Source: Maylandia zebra (taxonomy: Eukaryota > Chordata > Actinopteri > Cichliformes > Cichlidae). Taken from it: a stretch of 64,000 nucleotides of DNA. Under the pieces are notes generated by a model. The model searched no databases. It was not told the origin of the DNA and worked only from the letters and a program-made list of their open reading frames with translations. Of the stretch, positions 12,837 to 24,745 are shown one piece after another. Within the stretch, counting starts at the first letter, position 1, and every line of letters starts with the position of its first letter. Made by a program: the position numbers and the translations under genes. Where the stretch lies: NCBI RefSeq assembly GCF_041146795.1, contig NC_135179.1, forward strand, positions 28,507,047 to 28,571,046, read 5' to 3'.

Positions 12837-14528
12837 ATGAAGAAAGTGGGCATCATGTGGAGCAATCTGAAGAGCAGATGCCAGACACTCTTCCACAACA
12901 ACAGTTCAGGACCCCATGAAAGCAGGATTGAGGCAGACACTGTCCACTGTGTGGTGGATATCGGTCAAGGAGGCAGCTCAGGTGGGGCACAGGCATCAGG
13001 AGCCTCCAGCCCGTCACGAAGCCTCCTACCAGTGCCAGTGGTAACAGCAGGGCGCCGTCATCATAATTGTGTGTCGGACATACCTCAGATTGTAGAGATA
13101 ACTATCGACAAGGACGCTGAAGATGTGCGGAGTGGGTCCGGGGGTGTTCCCTTGGCTCGCAGAGACTCCTACTCCCGTCATGCCCCGTGGGGGGGCAAGA
13201 AAAAACACTCATGCTCCACCAAAACCCAAAGCTCTTTGGAGGCAGATAGGCGGTCCGGCCGCTTACGCGGGAGTGGGAACCGTAGGGACAGGCGCTATGG
13301 GGTCAGCTCTATCCAGGAGACAAATGACTCTGTATCAGTAGGACGCAGTCTGAATGGTCGTTCTCTGCGCCAGCGGCTAAGTGATACAGTTGGGTTGTGC
13401 TTACCCCTGCCTGCTCGCAGGTGCTCACGTTCCTCTAAGAACGCCGTCACCTCCAAACGTAAGATTCACCTCACAGAGCTCATGTTGGAGACCTGCCCCT
13501 TTCCACCAGGCTCAGACCTTGCTCACAAATGGCACTTGATCAAACAGCACACAGCACCAGTCAGCCCGCATTCCTCTACTGCCCTTCTGGATGCTTTTGA
13601 CCCAGCCCACCCCTCTCCCGAGGATGAGGAAGAACGTCTGCGCGAGCGCCGCAGGCTCAGCATCGAGGAAGGTGTGGACCCACCACCCAATGCACAGATC
13701 CACACCCTGGAGGCCTCAGTGCCAGGATCCTCTCTCTACAAACTGGGACCAAAAATGGCTCCTGGCATGGGAGAGGCCTCTGGGGAAGGCCGGGTCACAG
13801 GGGCCGGGAGCGCTCTGGCTGCTGCATCATCAGGAGCCTGTGGGCAGTTGTTGGGGGCTGCAGCGTCATCCCAGGACTGTGACTCTGAGGAGGATTCGAC
13901 CACCCTTTGTCTGCAGGCCAGGAGGCCCAAGCAGAGGCATGCTTCAGGGGATGGTCACCTTAGCCGACAACAACACGGTCCCTGGAAGGTTCATACTCAG
14001 ATAGACTACATCCATTGTCTGGTGCCAGATCTTTTAGAGATTACAGGTCTGCCCTGTTACTGGGGCGTAATGGACCGCTACGAGGCAGAAGCGCTGTTGG
14101 ATGGGAGGCCCGAGGGCACCTTCCTGCTGCGTGACTCAGCCCAGGAGGACTACCTCTTTTCTGTTAGCTTCCGCCGTTACAATCGCTCCCTGCACGCACG
14201 CATCGAGCAGTGGAACCACAACTTCAGCTTTGACGCTCATGATCCTTGCGTTTTCCACTCTTCCACTGTCACAGGACTGCTGGAGCACTATAAAGACCCC
14301 AGCGCCTGCATGTTTTTCGAACCTTTGCTTACAGCGCCTCTTCATCGGACTTTCCCCTTTGGCCTGCAGCACCTGGCACGGGCCGCCATCTGCCGCTGGA
14401 CCACTTACGATGGTATAGGGTCTCTGCCATTGCCTCCTGCCCTGCAGGACTTCCTCAAGGAGTATCACTATAAACAGAAAGTACGAGTTCGCTGGCTGGA
14501 GAGGGAACCGCCACTCAAAGTCAAATAG
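12837..14528 (+). CDS. socs5: Suppressor of cytokine signalling 5 (SOCS5), complete coding exon
   Basis: This encodes a 563-residue intracellular adaptor. SOCS5 proteins use a central SH2 domain to bind phosphotyrosine targets and a C-terminal SOCS box to recruit elongin B/C and cullin 5. They damp EGF receptor and JAK/IL-4 signalling. I chose the ATG at 12837 because the protein then starts MKKVGIMW, like the vertebrate family; the frame is open further upstream only into the intron. Visible parts: a family-specific N-terminal region with [19 protein letters not shown]; the conserved JAK-interaction segment around residues 207-246 ([17 protein letters not shown]); [20 protein letters not shown]2 from about residue 406, with the phosphotyrosine-binding arginine in FLLRDS near 432; and a SOCS box from about 505 to the end. 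It is slightly longer than human SOCS5 (536) through Gly/Ala/Ser-rich inserts. Similarity to SOCS5 is clearly stronger than to SOCS4. Which teleost paralogue (a or b) it is cannot be told. Confidence 0.97.
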   Translation: MKKVGIMWSNLKSRCQTLFHNNSSGPHESRIEADTVHCVVDIGQGGSSGGAQASGASSPSRSLLPVPVVTAGRRHHNCVSDIPQIVEITIDKDAEDVRSGSGGVPLARRDSYSRHAPWGGKKKHSCSTKTQSSLEADRRSGRLRGSGNRRDRRYGVSSIQETNDSVSVGRSLNGRSLRQRLSDTVGLCLPLPARRCSRSSKNAVTSKRKIHLTELMLETCPFPPGSDLAHKWHLIKQHTAPVSPHSSTALLDAFDPAHPSPEDEEERLRERRRLSIEEGVDPPPNAQIHTLEASVPGSSLYKLGPKMAPGMGEASGEGRVTGAGSALAAASSGACGQLLGAAASSQDCDSEEDSTTLCLQARRPKQRHASGDGHLSRQQHGPWKVHTQIDYIHCLVPDLLEITGLPCYWGVMDRYEAEALLDGRPEGTFLLRDSAQEDYLFSVSFRRYNRSLHARIEQWNHNFSFDAHDPCVFHSSTVTGLLEHYKDPSACMFFEPLLTAPLHRTFPFGLQHLARAAICRWTTYDGIGSLPLPPALQDFLKEYHYKQKVRVRWLEREPPLKVK

Positions 14529-15680
14529 GGCGGCTTCTCCATTGCCTGTTAGACATGCTGCAGGAGGAATTCATGACTTTAGAAATTCCTCATTAGCAAA
14601 ATGGAAGCTATACTGATATGGCTTTCTTACCGGTGGGGGATCGAGTTTAAGTGTAACAAGCTATACAAGATTCATTCTAAACTTTGTTTTAGTTATTACT
14701 TACATCACAAAAGTACATATGATTATATTCAGTATAATGCTGTCTGGCAAGCACATGTTTTTGCGTTGAACAGGTTGTTTTGACAGGGAGGGGAGACACA
14801 AATATCAGTGCTTTGTGTCTTTTTTTTTTTTCCTTTCTCTTGCTTTGTGCTAAGTGTCTGCCTGATCCCACAACATCACCCTGCCTGTAGACCTGCATGC
14901 ATGCCTCCCCCGTTCATCCTAAATTGCTATTTAGGCTTACATGGCTATGTTGTACAGCTCACTTTGTGCGCTCTTACTTTTCTTCCTTAGCTTGTCAAAG
15001 CACCTAGTGGAGCACCTTTACAAGAGAAGGTGTGTGTGTGTCTGTGTGTGTGTGTGTGGGTTGAGAGGGGATCTGGAGGTGCTATTTTGGTATACTGCAG
15101 TCAGAGCTTGTCCTATGGATAGAGCTACATAAGTCATATTCTTTGCCATCTCGTTGCATGCATCAGTGAAGCCAGAGATGAAGGAAAACAAGTGATTTCT
15201 AAGGATTATGCGTAAGTCCTAAAGGAACATTAGTTTCTCTTTTAGCAGTATCGTGAGTGATGCTTAATAAATCAGTTGACTGTGTGGCATTTAGTAAGCA
15301 AGCTAAACTTGTCAGCTTTATTCCACCTGTGTGGCATTGCTTTGGAAACATGACAGATTGTGAGGAAATCTTGTCATTGGTGCAGTTGTGAAAGCAGCCT
15401 GTCACTTCTTCACTGACCATAGGCAGTTTGGCATGTGGACACATGCACCCAGTTCAGTTCTTCCTGAAATCGAGGTTGATATTTTATTCCGTTTTATAGG
15501 TGCCTCCTTAAGCTCACGATCCATTTGTTGCATCAGCAATATCTGTATATTCAAAATATAAATAAAAATTCAAATATATAAATAAATCTCAATCCATGAA
15601 TTCAACATATGTAATTACATTTGAAACATCAGTGCAGCTAGGCCTGGGTTCTTTTGGTTACAATAAAGAATCCTAACAAA
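14529..15680 (+). other. socs5: Probable 3' UTR of socs5 with several AATAAA signals and a TG microsatellite
   Basis: The stretch follows the TAG at 14526-14528 and has no coding continuation. A (TG)n run with one TC break lies at 15031-15058. AATAAA hexamers occur near 15266, 15560, 15582 and 15662, so the transcript could end at any of these. Vertebrate SOCS5 messages have long 3' UTRs. The exact end is not visible. Confidence 0.45.
15031..15058. repeat. (TG)n microsatellite
   Basis: Alternating TG, interrupted once by TC, over 28 bases; likely polymorphic. Confidence 0.9.
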
Positions 15681-18600
15681 TGTCTTTCATAGGAAGTGAG
15701 AGCAGCTGTGTAAAGACTATCTCTTTAAGCAAGTCGATTTACAGCGTAGTGAGGCAGTAACGAGCCTTGTTCAAGATCGGGCTGTGTCATGAGACACTTC
15801 ATATAGTTATAGATGAATGAAGAGGATTTCAAAAGCTCAGCAAGAATCTTCTAAAATAGGAAAGAACAACTCCCAGGATTAGACTGCAGTGCTACTTTCT
15901 CTCTCTGTTCATTGTCATAATTACAGTATTAAATGATGAGAACCCTCAACTCTTGAGAGGCGGGCATATCCTCAGTTATCTAGCCTGTCATTTCCATAAT
16001 GTCTTATTAAGCGTAACCTGTGTGCCTCATACATGTCCAGTAATATGTTACTTTATTTTCCAAACAAGAGTGGGAGGTGCCTCAGCACGATCCACTCGGC
16101 TCTCATCAAATAGAACTGAAGATGGTCATAATGAAGAGTTGAAGGAGCAATAAGCTCAATATTTATTGTGCACATTAAAGATTTTATAATGGATAACATT
16201 TTAGTGGTGCTATGTTGATTAAGCTCTTGCAAATTATTGAAATAACTGTGTGCATTAGTCACATCTGTTCTGACTCTGTGCGCGCATTAGCCGTTCTTTC
16301 TTGTTGGGTCCAGAGTCAGTTGTGCTGCTGTAGCATGTTTCAGTTTAGATAGCCGACCTGTCACATGTATATTGTTTTCATCCTCAGCTTGTCAGACAGC
16401 TGTAAGGAGTGAGCTTTAAGCTTAACTCTCCACTGTGAGCATGTTGAATGATCTAACTAAGCTATCAGTATTAAAATCAGTTCATCAGCACAAGTATTTG
16501 TTCAGTCTCCTGAGTAGTTGTAAATATGCAATAACTGGCTTTTAAATAACTGACATAAGTTGAAATTTTAATAAAATGTATAGATGACTGAAGGAGGGCG
16601 AGATGGGTGGAGACTGAGTAGTTTCATTAGGGTGTAATCCTTCACATTAATGTTTCAAACTAAAATATTTAAACTGAGATACAGATGAGATCATGATCAC
16701 CGAGCCTACTCTGTCGAGCTCTCAAACTGCTTTTGTTTGTTTGCTCATGTCAGCCCACTCAGCTGTTAAAAGATGTAGTTCCCATCAGTAAGGATGAATC
16801 ATGAACAAATATATAATTTATTTCTTATATTTGCATCTGTGACCAAAGCTCTTGCACAAACCTACATGTATTAACTAGTAGTTTAAAGCTTATGTAGTGT
16901 TAGACTTTAACTAGTTTAGATTTTGGTTTTACAAACAATTAATGGCTAGTTCCCTGCTACACTATGTAAGACTTAGAGCTACACCATCAACTCGCTACCA
17001 AATACCTTTCCTCTGCTAAACAGTCGTCCAGTTTCTATGGATTTATCAGATGAGGATTTTTCTGCAGGTGGTCACACGATTGGTTAAAGGACTTCACCAA
17101 CCAGTATTAGCTTTTTCGGCTATTTAGTGAACTGATCAAAGTTTTACTTCTTGTTTACTCAAAAGTTGTAGTACTCTACTAACAGCACTGCAGGTCTCTT
17201 TGTATGTTAATCACTGGTGTTAGCTGAAGTGGCAGGCGTGACCCTTAAGAGTGGAATAAGGCTGACACTGGGTTTTCTCGCATGTGCACTTCTATGTTTG
17301 AGGTATTTTAGCTTCCACACTTAACTGTACAAATGAAACCCCCAAACTACGCATACGTCAGACCGTCTTTCTCACTGTGTCTTGTCTCTCACGCTGCAGC
17401 CTAGCAATGGCACACAGCTGCTACAGTACAAGTGCTGCATCCTATATGCAGACACAGATCAAAGGCCAGCGTTGCCATTCTGGAGCCCGCGGTCACTGTG
17501 CTGTAAGGTCCAGTCTGTGTTGCTTTTTCTTTATTATTATTATTATAATATACAAACCGTTCCCTCGCCGTCCAGCCACATCGCTGACATCACTGTGACG
17601 ATGGTGTCCTGTTTAGGCTGAGGTGAACAATAAGGAGGGAGGGAGGAGATGTAGCTGGCTTGCTGAGTCCTGGCTTCCTGTTGCTGCAACAGCATGCTCA
17701 CAGAAAGGACAAGGGATTTGTCTAAATAAATAGCACTTTAATTGTGTATTTGTTTTATGCAGAGCAGGCCGCAAGTGTTGGGGCAGTGACATGTTTGTTT
17801 AGTGTTTTTCCCCGTCTTTAGTCAGCATATTGGATTTAATCAAGCTGAGGAACAGATAAGTGTGTGGTTGGAGTTGTTGACCTTTTAGTCGACTTCTCAG
17901 AACAAAATTTACAAGTAGGGTCAACAGATTCAGTCTTTTGCAACTAATCCCTGCTGAACTGAGTGATTGCTTTCACTCTTATGTTGAGGATCACTGTTTG
18001 TCTGCTTTGATCCAAAACAGAGGAATTGCACTATCCACACCCCCGCAGGGATTTGACTACTCCAAAACCTACTGAGAAATTTGAATAGTTTTCATAATTT
18101 TTATACCATTTTGCTGAATTAAAGATCCAAAACAACTGAAAATGTTCCACTGTCCAAATTCTTGTGGACCGCACCGTGTGCGCGTGTGTGTTAGCTGAAG
18201 ATGGTGAGACTTGGGTGGGTGTTACGAGGGGTGGGGGGAGCCGGTGCTCCTAAAATATTTCACAGGTGTTGTAGGGTGTGTTGATGGGAGTCGTTTTCTC
18301 CGCCTCGCTGAAGACTCGGTGCGTTTGTGTGTGGATGTATGTTAGCTTACGGACAGAGCCACACAGGGAGAGTTTCCCGTGGAGAGACGGGCAGAGTTGA
18401 ATGTGAGGGGTGACGACAGTGACTCCTATGAACAACGCCTCTCTGCCCCAGTTCTCCCCCCGCCTCCCCATTTATTCTCAGGCAGGCCCATTGCAAGGAG
18501 AGTCCCAGGACCCTCTCAACCCAGTTTTCCCCATGGGAAATATCTGACATTAACCGTAGCACGTTTGCCATATAACTTGTAGATTTAGGTGAGAAAAAAA

Positions 18601-19400
18601 CCAACGTATGAATGATGGATTTATGTAATAGCCTGATGAAAAGACATTTTATTCTTCAGTGGTGCATACACTGTCTGGAACACACACAGATTTGCACACA
18701 CTATCAACACTTCTTCTAACAAATGCACTACCCCAGGTATTCACACACCCTCCCTTCCCCCCCAAGCCAGGGATGTATAAACATGGACCACATTTAGCCA
18801 GCGCCACGTTTCTGTGCAACACCCAGCCCACACACACACAAAAAAGGGAAGGTAAAGCTGTGTGTGTATATTCTGTGTTCTTAAGCCAAACAAAATACCA
18901 CAAAAAAAGCTTAACATTTCATTAGTATGACACTATTGGGCTGCACTATGAGAGCCTTGTGTGTGGAGGCAAACCACAAACTCTGCTCTAGATGAGAGAT
19001 GGTTGTCTCCTTAGCTGTCCCTTAAAATAATAGCAATACCCCTGGATGTAGGACATATAAACCAACCACCACCACCACGGTACGACTCATGGTGTCAGAT
19101 CCTAGAGAAAAAGAGAGAAACAAAAATAAATAAGATTTTTAATTTTTTCATGTTCCCATATATAAATATATATATATTTTAGAAAGCTGGGTTAAGTGCT
19201 TTTATGCAAACAGAAGTATGAAAGAATTATTATTTTTCCTTATTACTGCTCCCTAATATGCAATGGAGTGTAGTGTAACAATGGTTGCAATCCTCTGTCA
19301 CTTTAATGCTGTATGTGCACATTGGTTGCTGGGTGGATGTGGGTGCCGAGGCAACAGGACTTGACAGTGATGGGAACTAATGGTTGTTACTCTGCAGCAC
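15681..19400. other. Non-coding stretch, nothing firm
   Basis: No exon, RNA gene or nameable mobile element. Short simple repeats occur, such as TATA-type runs near 19160-19180. Open frames on both strands of 60-90 codons around 18250-18920 overlap each other on opposite strands, carry low-complexity cysteine/histidine/proline-rich sequence, and are judged chance. Confidence 0.5.
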
Positions 19401-19429
19401 TGGGATGTTCCCAGACTGCCCTATTCGTT

Positions 19430-19780
19430 TTGGCCAATCACAGAAAGCCCTTTAAATCCGGGGCCACAGCCGCTGCCGCGGGGCTGACCAAACTGTCGTC
19501 AGACGAATATCGCCGTTCTGTTCTTTTCTGCTTTTCCTCACCCGTTTCTTTTCTTTCTTTCGTCTGCTGTCAGGTAGAATTCGGAGCGTGTAAATGGCAT
19601 AATCATGTTCACATTTCACTGTCTGTTCTGTGTATCTGCATCACCATTCAAAGAGGAAAAAAAAACAGTTGTTTTTCAGTATAACCTGTTCATTTTTAAG
19701 AGCCGTATGATGCGACACTTGTAGCTGTCACTCTTGGTGCTTGGCTTATGCTTCATTGTCTTAATATTCCAAATAAAACT
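19430..19780 (+). promoter_or_regulatory. Promoter-like cluster with a downstream poly(A) signal; gene unknown
   Basis: A GGCCAATCA box (19432-19440) is followed at normal spacing by a TATA-like TTTAAAT (19451-19457). A short GC-rich, CpG-containing stretch (about 19460-19515) and then a pyrimidine-rich stretch come next. AATAAA lies at 19772-19777. No recognisable protein is encoded between them. This might be the start of a non-coding transcript, or a chance arrangement. I have no homology for it. Confidence 0.25.
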
Positions 19781-22700
19781 GTTAAGTGTAATCCACACTG
19801 GCCCATGATATAATGTGTATGTATTTTTTTCCCCCTTTATTATTCCATCTTACATGTCCGGATTAGCCAAAAGTAGATTTACTGCAGCTCACTACAGTTT
19901 AGCTTGTCTTATTTTCCCCCACTCAAAACTACCAATCCTTAGTGTTGTCCCACCTGCCAAATCCTACTTTGTACACTCGTACAGGACACCATCCATGGAT
20001 GCAGAGACCTCAGACTTTCCCTTATTACTCACTTATTCGAGGCAGACTCTGTGTGGATGCCCTGCAGTTTATAGGCTGACGTGTTAATCATAGCTCGCAT
20101 CTCACCCAGTTACATTTTATGTTCTGGCCTCTTGGTATGGATGGTATGTCAGTCTGTTACACAGGAACCAATCAAAATCTCTGTTTTGTGTGTGACTCAA
20201 AAATGCAACTTTCATTCAATTTAACAAATTATTCTGTCTCAGAGAGAACGGCAAGTAGATGAGCCAGGTAGCAAAATGTAAATAAGAAATAACTTGTGTT
20301 TAGCAGCCACCAGTTTTCACAAAGTGCACTTTATTGAAGTTTTCTGAAGTGAATTATTAAAAAACATCCAACACATTAGTGTTTAACTTTGACAAAGCCA
20401 TTAAATTGGTTTAGCTTTGCTACTGAAGCTGTAATATAAAACCATGGTATTGATGCTAAAAGTCTCTCATAGGAAAAAAATATGACGAACAAGCAAAAAG
20501 CTCATCTTAAGTGTTGATAATTGTGCACATAAATCAAAATGTGAGATATGTGATTCCGTAGAAAACAGCTTGTGTGTCCCTGAGAGATGAGAAATGCTTT
20601 ATAGAAAAACACAAACTTGTATCTAAAGCTGTTTCCAAAATCTAACCGAAAATCCTTTTAGGACAAGCATTACCACGTTTCACTTTTGACTTAATGACGT
20701 GGAATTTTATACAATATCTAGTTTCTTCTTAGTATTTTGTTCATTTGATATTATTAACATGTAGATCGAGTTTGTCTTTAGAGATTTAAATATCAAATTG
20801 AACAAAAATAACAACGTCAGCAACATGGATACTCGAGTAAAGTAATTTTAAGTGAATTCCAAGCATTTAAAAGTCTTTACAGATGAATGCGCTCATATTC
20901 TGCATGTTGTTTCACCTTGAAGAGGGTGTTTTGCTAAGGTGAGCACGTTCATACAACACCAACCAAGAAGACTGGGACTTCAGTCTGGACCCCAAAAAGA
21001 GCCAATGATTATTTAAGTTGTGGGTATTTTTGGAGGGTATAAATTATATATAGTTTGTAGCTCTGTGCTTTGGGCTCACCTTTGGAGCACAGCCTCTGCA
21101 CGGTGCCCGCGGCCTACCTTCCTCACTGTGCCCAGCAGAAGCTATGCAGACAGACACGGCCAAGCTGCCTGGAACTTCACAGTTAAGTATTTGTTCATTT
21201 GAAATGAAGTATAAATAGCATGAGGGTTATCAGTTTCAAGTTGGCTACCCAACGCTTATGAATAATTGAAACTCACCCAGGAGGAGAGACGGGGTGAGGG
21301 CAAACTACCGTACATCTCAAGCAAGTCTCAGCTGACTCAAAGGACGAGCGACCAAACTGAGTAACAAACTCATAAAACTTGCTGCAATGCTGTCAAAACA
21401 TATCCTCCCTTCTTCAGCCCTCTGGCACGACCAAAAATAGATACCAGGCAATAAGTCTGCAGCAATAAGTTGTGGAATCTGGACTTAGATATGGGTCACT
21501 GACAGGGGAGGGACGATGGGCATGAAAGTGCAGATGATGAAGGTCTTGTGAGTTTATCAACGAGCCAAACCTTAAAGATTTCATCTCTGTGTAGCCCGGT
21601 CAGTTCCATCTGAGACGCCGCCTCCTTATCAGCCCGGTGTGCCGGCCTCCGCTGCACACACAGCTCTATCTCTGCCAGTGCATTGAGCTGCAATAAGCAG
21701 TTGTTGGCACCGACATCAAGAGACACGTCAAGGGTGAGAACCGCCACACTGCAATCAAGATTTAAAGGGTTTCCTTTTTTTTTTTTTTACAGTTCTTTCT
21801 TTTTTCTTTATCTCTGCAGAACGGGCTGCTGTTCTCTGCTGAAAATAGTTTTTTCATTTGAAAATAAGGGTTGAAAGGTTGACATAGTACTTTTTGTTTT
21901 TGGTGGGACACACTTGAACAATGTGCATGAGTCAAAAGTAGAAAATGTTTTCGTGTAGCAACAGTTTACATTTGGCTAATACGCCTACTTTTTTGTCAGG
22001 TCTTGATGGCTACCATATTCATATCTGAAACCACAGCCAGCAGTCATTTAACTTAGCATTGCACCATAGACTGTATATGTATTTCTTTTAAGGCCACACT
22101 TTAAAACACTTCATTTACAGACATTCATATAAATAAAGTGGTCTTGAGCAGTAGTTATGATCAAGCTTGTGTTAATTCAGTAGTAATAACAGAATTTCTT
22201 GGGTTTTTGACCCTTTATTTGGACATTGGTTGCTTTTTCACTCCAGATGTTTTCATTTGCTTGTCTGAAAAAAGAGACAGAAGCAAGGCAGGACAAAATA
22301 GACCATTACATGGAATTAAAACTTTTTACGCCTGCCATGCCTCTGCTCAAATTGTAATATATCTGTTAATGAGGTCAGTGTTATGTGTATTTCTAGCTTT
22401 TACTGTACCAGTAATTCCTTGACAGCCCCACTTTCTGAAATTATCTGCAATGCGTGGGGAAAAACTTTCCTCCTCTTACATTCTCTCGGGCTCAACTGAC
22501 TCCTGTTTCACTCGTGAACTAGTTAGGCTTTTCATTTCCTCCGCTTCTCGTGCTCAGTGAGCCCACTTTTCTCCTCACACATACAGTGCTAAGTCCAGAG
22601 CTCAACACAGATACAGGCCACATGGCTCCCTGCATGCTATCTGCACGCAAACTGCAATAGCACTGGCTAAAAGAAGAGGGTGACGAAGAAGAGGAGCACA

Positions 22701-24520
22701 GAGAGCAAGACATAGAATGGGGAGTGAGTAAGAGACACTGCTGCTGCTTTCCCAGCTCTGGACTGCCGCCAAGTCTCTGGCGGCAAAGTGAGCGTTGACC
22801 TCCAGTTAACCTTGTGCAAATGCACACGCACAGATGGACACGCGCACACACGAGGCTCGCATCCATATTTCATAGCAGAAATATATCCACCCGACAGTAT
22901 TTTACACCCACTGTGGAGCTCACCTCCCACTGGCTGACGGGGCTGAGGAGGGCTGGGCCTGTAGGCTGCTCCTCTTCCACAAGCCGAGCCAAGAGCAACA
23001 GGGCCAATCGCACAATCATCTGGAGCAGAAGAGTCGAGGCGGCTGCAGGGGCTTAGAGAGGAAGTTCAACCAGTCCCATTTTTCAGCCTCTGCTTTGCCT
23101 TTCCACACTTTAATCTGATAATCAATAACTCTGACTGCATCTGATACTGCTAGATGTTCAATAGAAAATCTTCCAAGCAGCGTAGAGGCAGATTTACCCT
23201 TTGACCTCTCCTCAGTCCTGGAAAGTTGACCACCTGTCCATTATCTTCAAGCCAAAGGTCTGGATTTTGCTCAACATAATCTGATTAAAACCAAACCACG
23301 ATTAACATTCTTTAACACCCCTTTTCTTCATCAGTGCCTCCACCCCTCGGTTCAGGAGAAGCTGGACCACATGTGAACAGTTATTTTTTTGTTCTCTGGC
23401 AGAGGCCCTGGAAAATTCAGTGGGCATGTCCTGTTAATTCCTCTGTCTTTCCCTCCTCCTTTTCTCTTTCTCATTCCCCCTTAAAGCCTCCCAGATCCTC
23501 TCCTCATTCCTCTTTGTATATGTGTGCATGCCATATATATACACAGATATATACATATATAAATTCTGAAACTATCCTGTTCACAGAGCAGGAGTTTAGC
23601 CTGCTCAATCCAGCCTCTTCTTTCCCTTTCTCTCTGGCTCTCTGCTTTTATTTCTACCACTTTTCTTCTCGCCTGCTCCCCTGTGTCCTTCTCCTCCGGT
23701 GCAGTGTATTATTGCCGCTTGGCTGGCCTCTGCGTAAACCCTGGGCTCGTTTAGCAGCCCTGCTTACTCTCACCCCTCGGCTCAACGAGCCTCCAGAAAG
23801 TTCTCCTCGCTCAGAGCACTGGCATCGGGAGACAGAATCCGTGTATGTGTTTATGAAGTTCTGACAAATTCCTTCCTCCGTACTCCTTCTCTTGCTTTGC
23901 AGTCTTGACATGCGAGCATTATATTTAATCCTTCATTCCTCGCGCAGGCAGAGGCAGTGTGGTGGAGGAGCTATGGGGCCTGGAGCTGGAGCCATGGCCT
24001 CTGCGGTGGCTGGTGCACCATTATGGAGGCAGCAGGACAGGCGAGCGATGGTTCCGATAGGTCTTGTGGTAGAGCTATGGGATATGTGGTGAAGCTGTAT
24101 TTTCTTATGGCTTAGTACTGCCTGGGTCATTGGCATTGAGAATACCGGTTACTCTGTAATTAATTGAAGTATAAATATGGTACTACCCTTCACTGGGTAT
24201 TGGGTTCTCCAGTGAATGAAAGAAAAATGAAAAGGATTCAACGTAGCACAGAATTATATTTTCAGGACCCTGAAAAAAAGAAAACAAAATAAAGAAATTG
24301 TGGAATTATTACTGCTCAGTGTCAAACACACACAGGATCATAATTCCCTATTAAGGTTAGATCTGCAACTTTTTTCATCTTGTTGTCAGTCTCGCAGTGG
24401 GACTGCTATCTGTGACCTCCTGCTAGAAAGACTTTATGCTCGACGTCTCTGAAGAAATGTGATGCCGTCTCTCTTCCACAGCATGTCTTTATCCTGTCTT
24501 CCTTCTCTCACCCCAACCAG
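19781..24520. other. Non-coding stretch, nothing firm
   Basis: No supportable gene. It contains AT-dinucleotide runs near 23530-23565. The sequence around 23320-24090 is pyrimidine-rich or GC-richer than its neighbours, with frames open on both strands, but none resembles a known protein. Confidence 0.5.
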
Positions 24521-24524
24521 TCGC

Positions 24525-24745
24525 AGCAGATGGCCCCGCCCCTCCCTGAGCCTGGTGCTGTTGGAGGTTTCTTCCTGTTAAAAGGGAGTTTTTCCTTCCC
24601 ACTGTCGTCAAAGTGCTTGCTCATAGGGGGTCATATGATTGTTGGGCTTTTCTTTGTATTATTGTAGGGTCTACCTGACAATATGAAGCGCATTGAGGCG
24701 ACTGTTGATGTGATTTAGCGCTGTATAAACAAAATAAACTGGCTG
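24525..24745 (+). repeat. 3' terminal piece of a high-copy teleost retroelement
   Basis: The block contains the familiar fish repeat text 'ggaggtttcttcctgttaaa', 'gggagtttttccttcccact', 'gtcatatgattgttgggctt', 'tattattgtagggtctacct' and ends 'gcgctgtataaacaaaataa'. That A-rich end suggests the 3' end of a non-LTR retroelement in plus orientation. No coding part is attached, so the copy is truncated. I cannot give the exact family name with certainty. Confidence 0.7.

Noticed and set aside
13591-14004. 137-codon frame overlapping socs5
   Set aside because: Alternative frame inside the conserved SOCS5 coding sequence.
19313-19684. 123-codon frame through the promoter-like cluster
   Set aside because: Starts at a non-ATG codon, rich in Cys/Ser, no recognisable domain.
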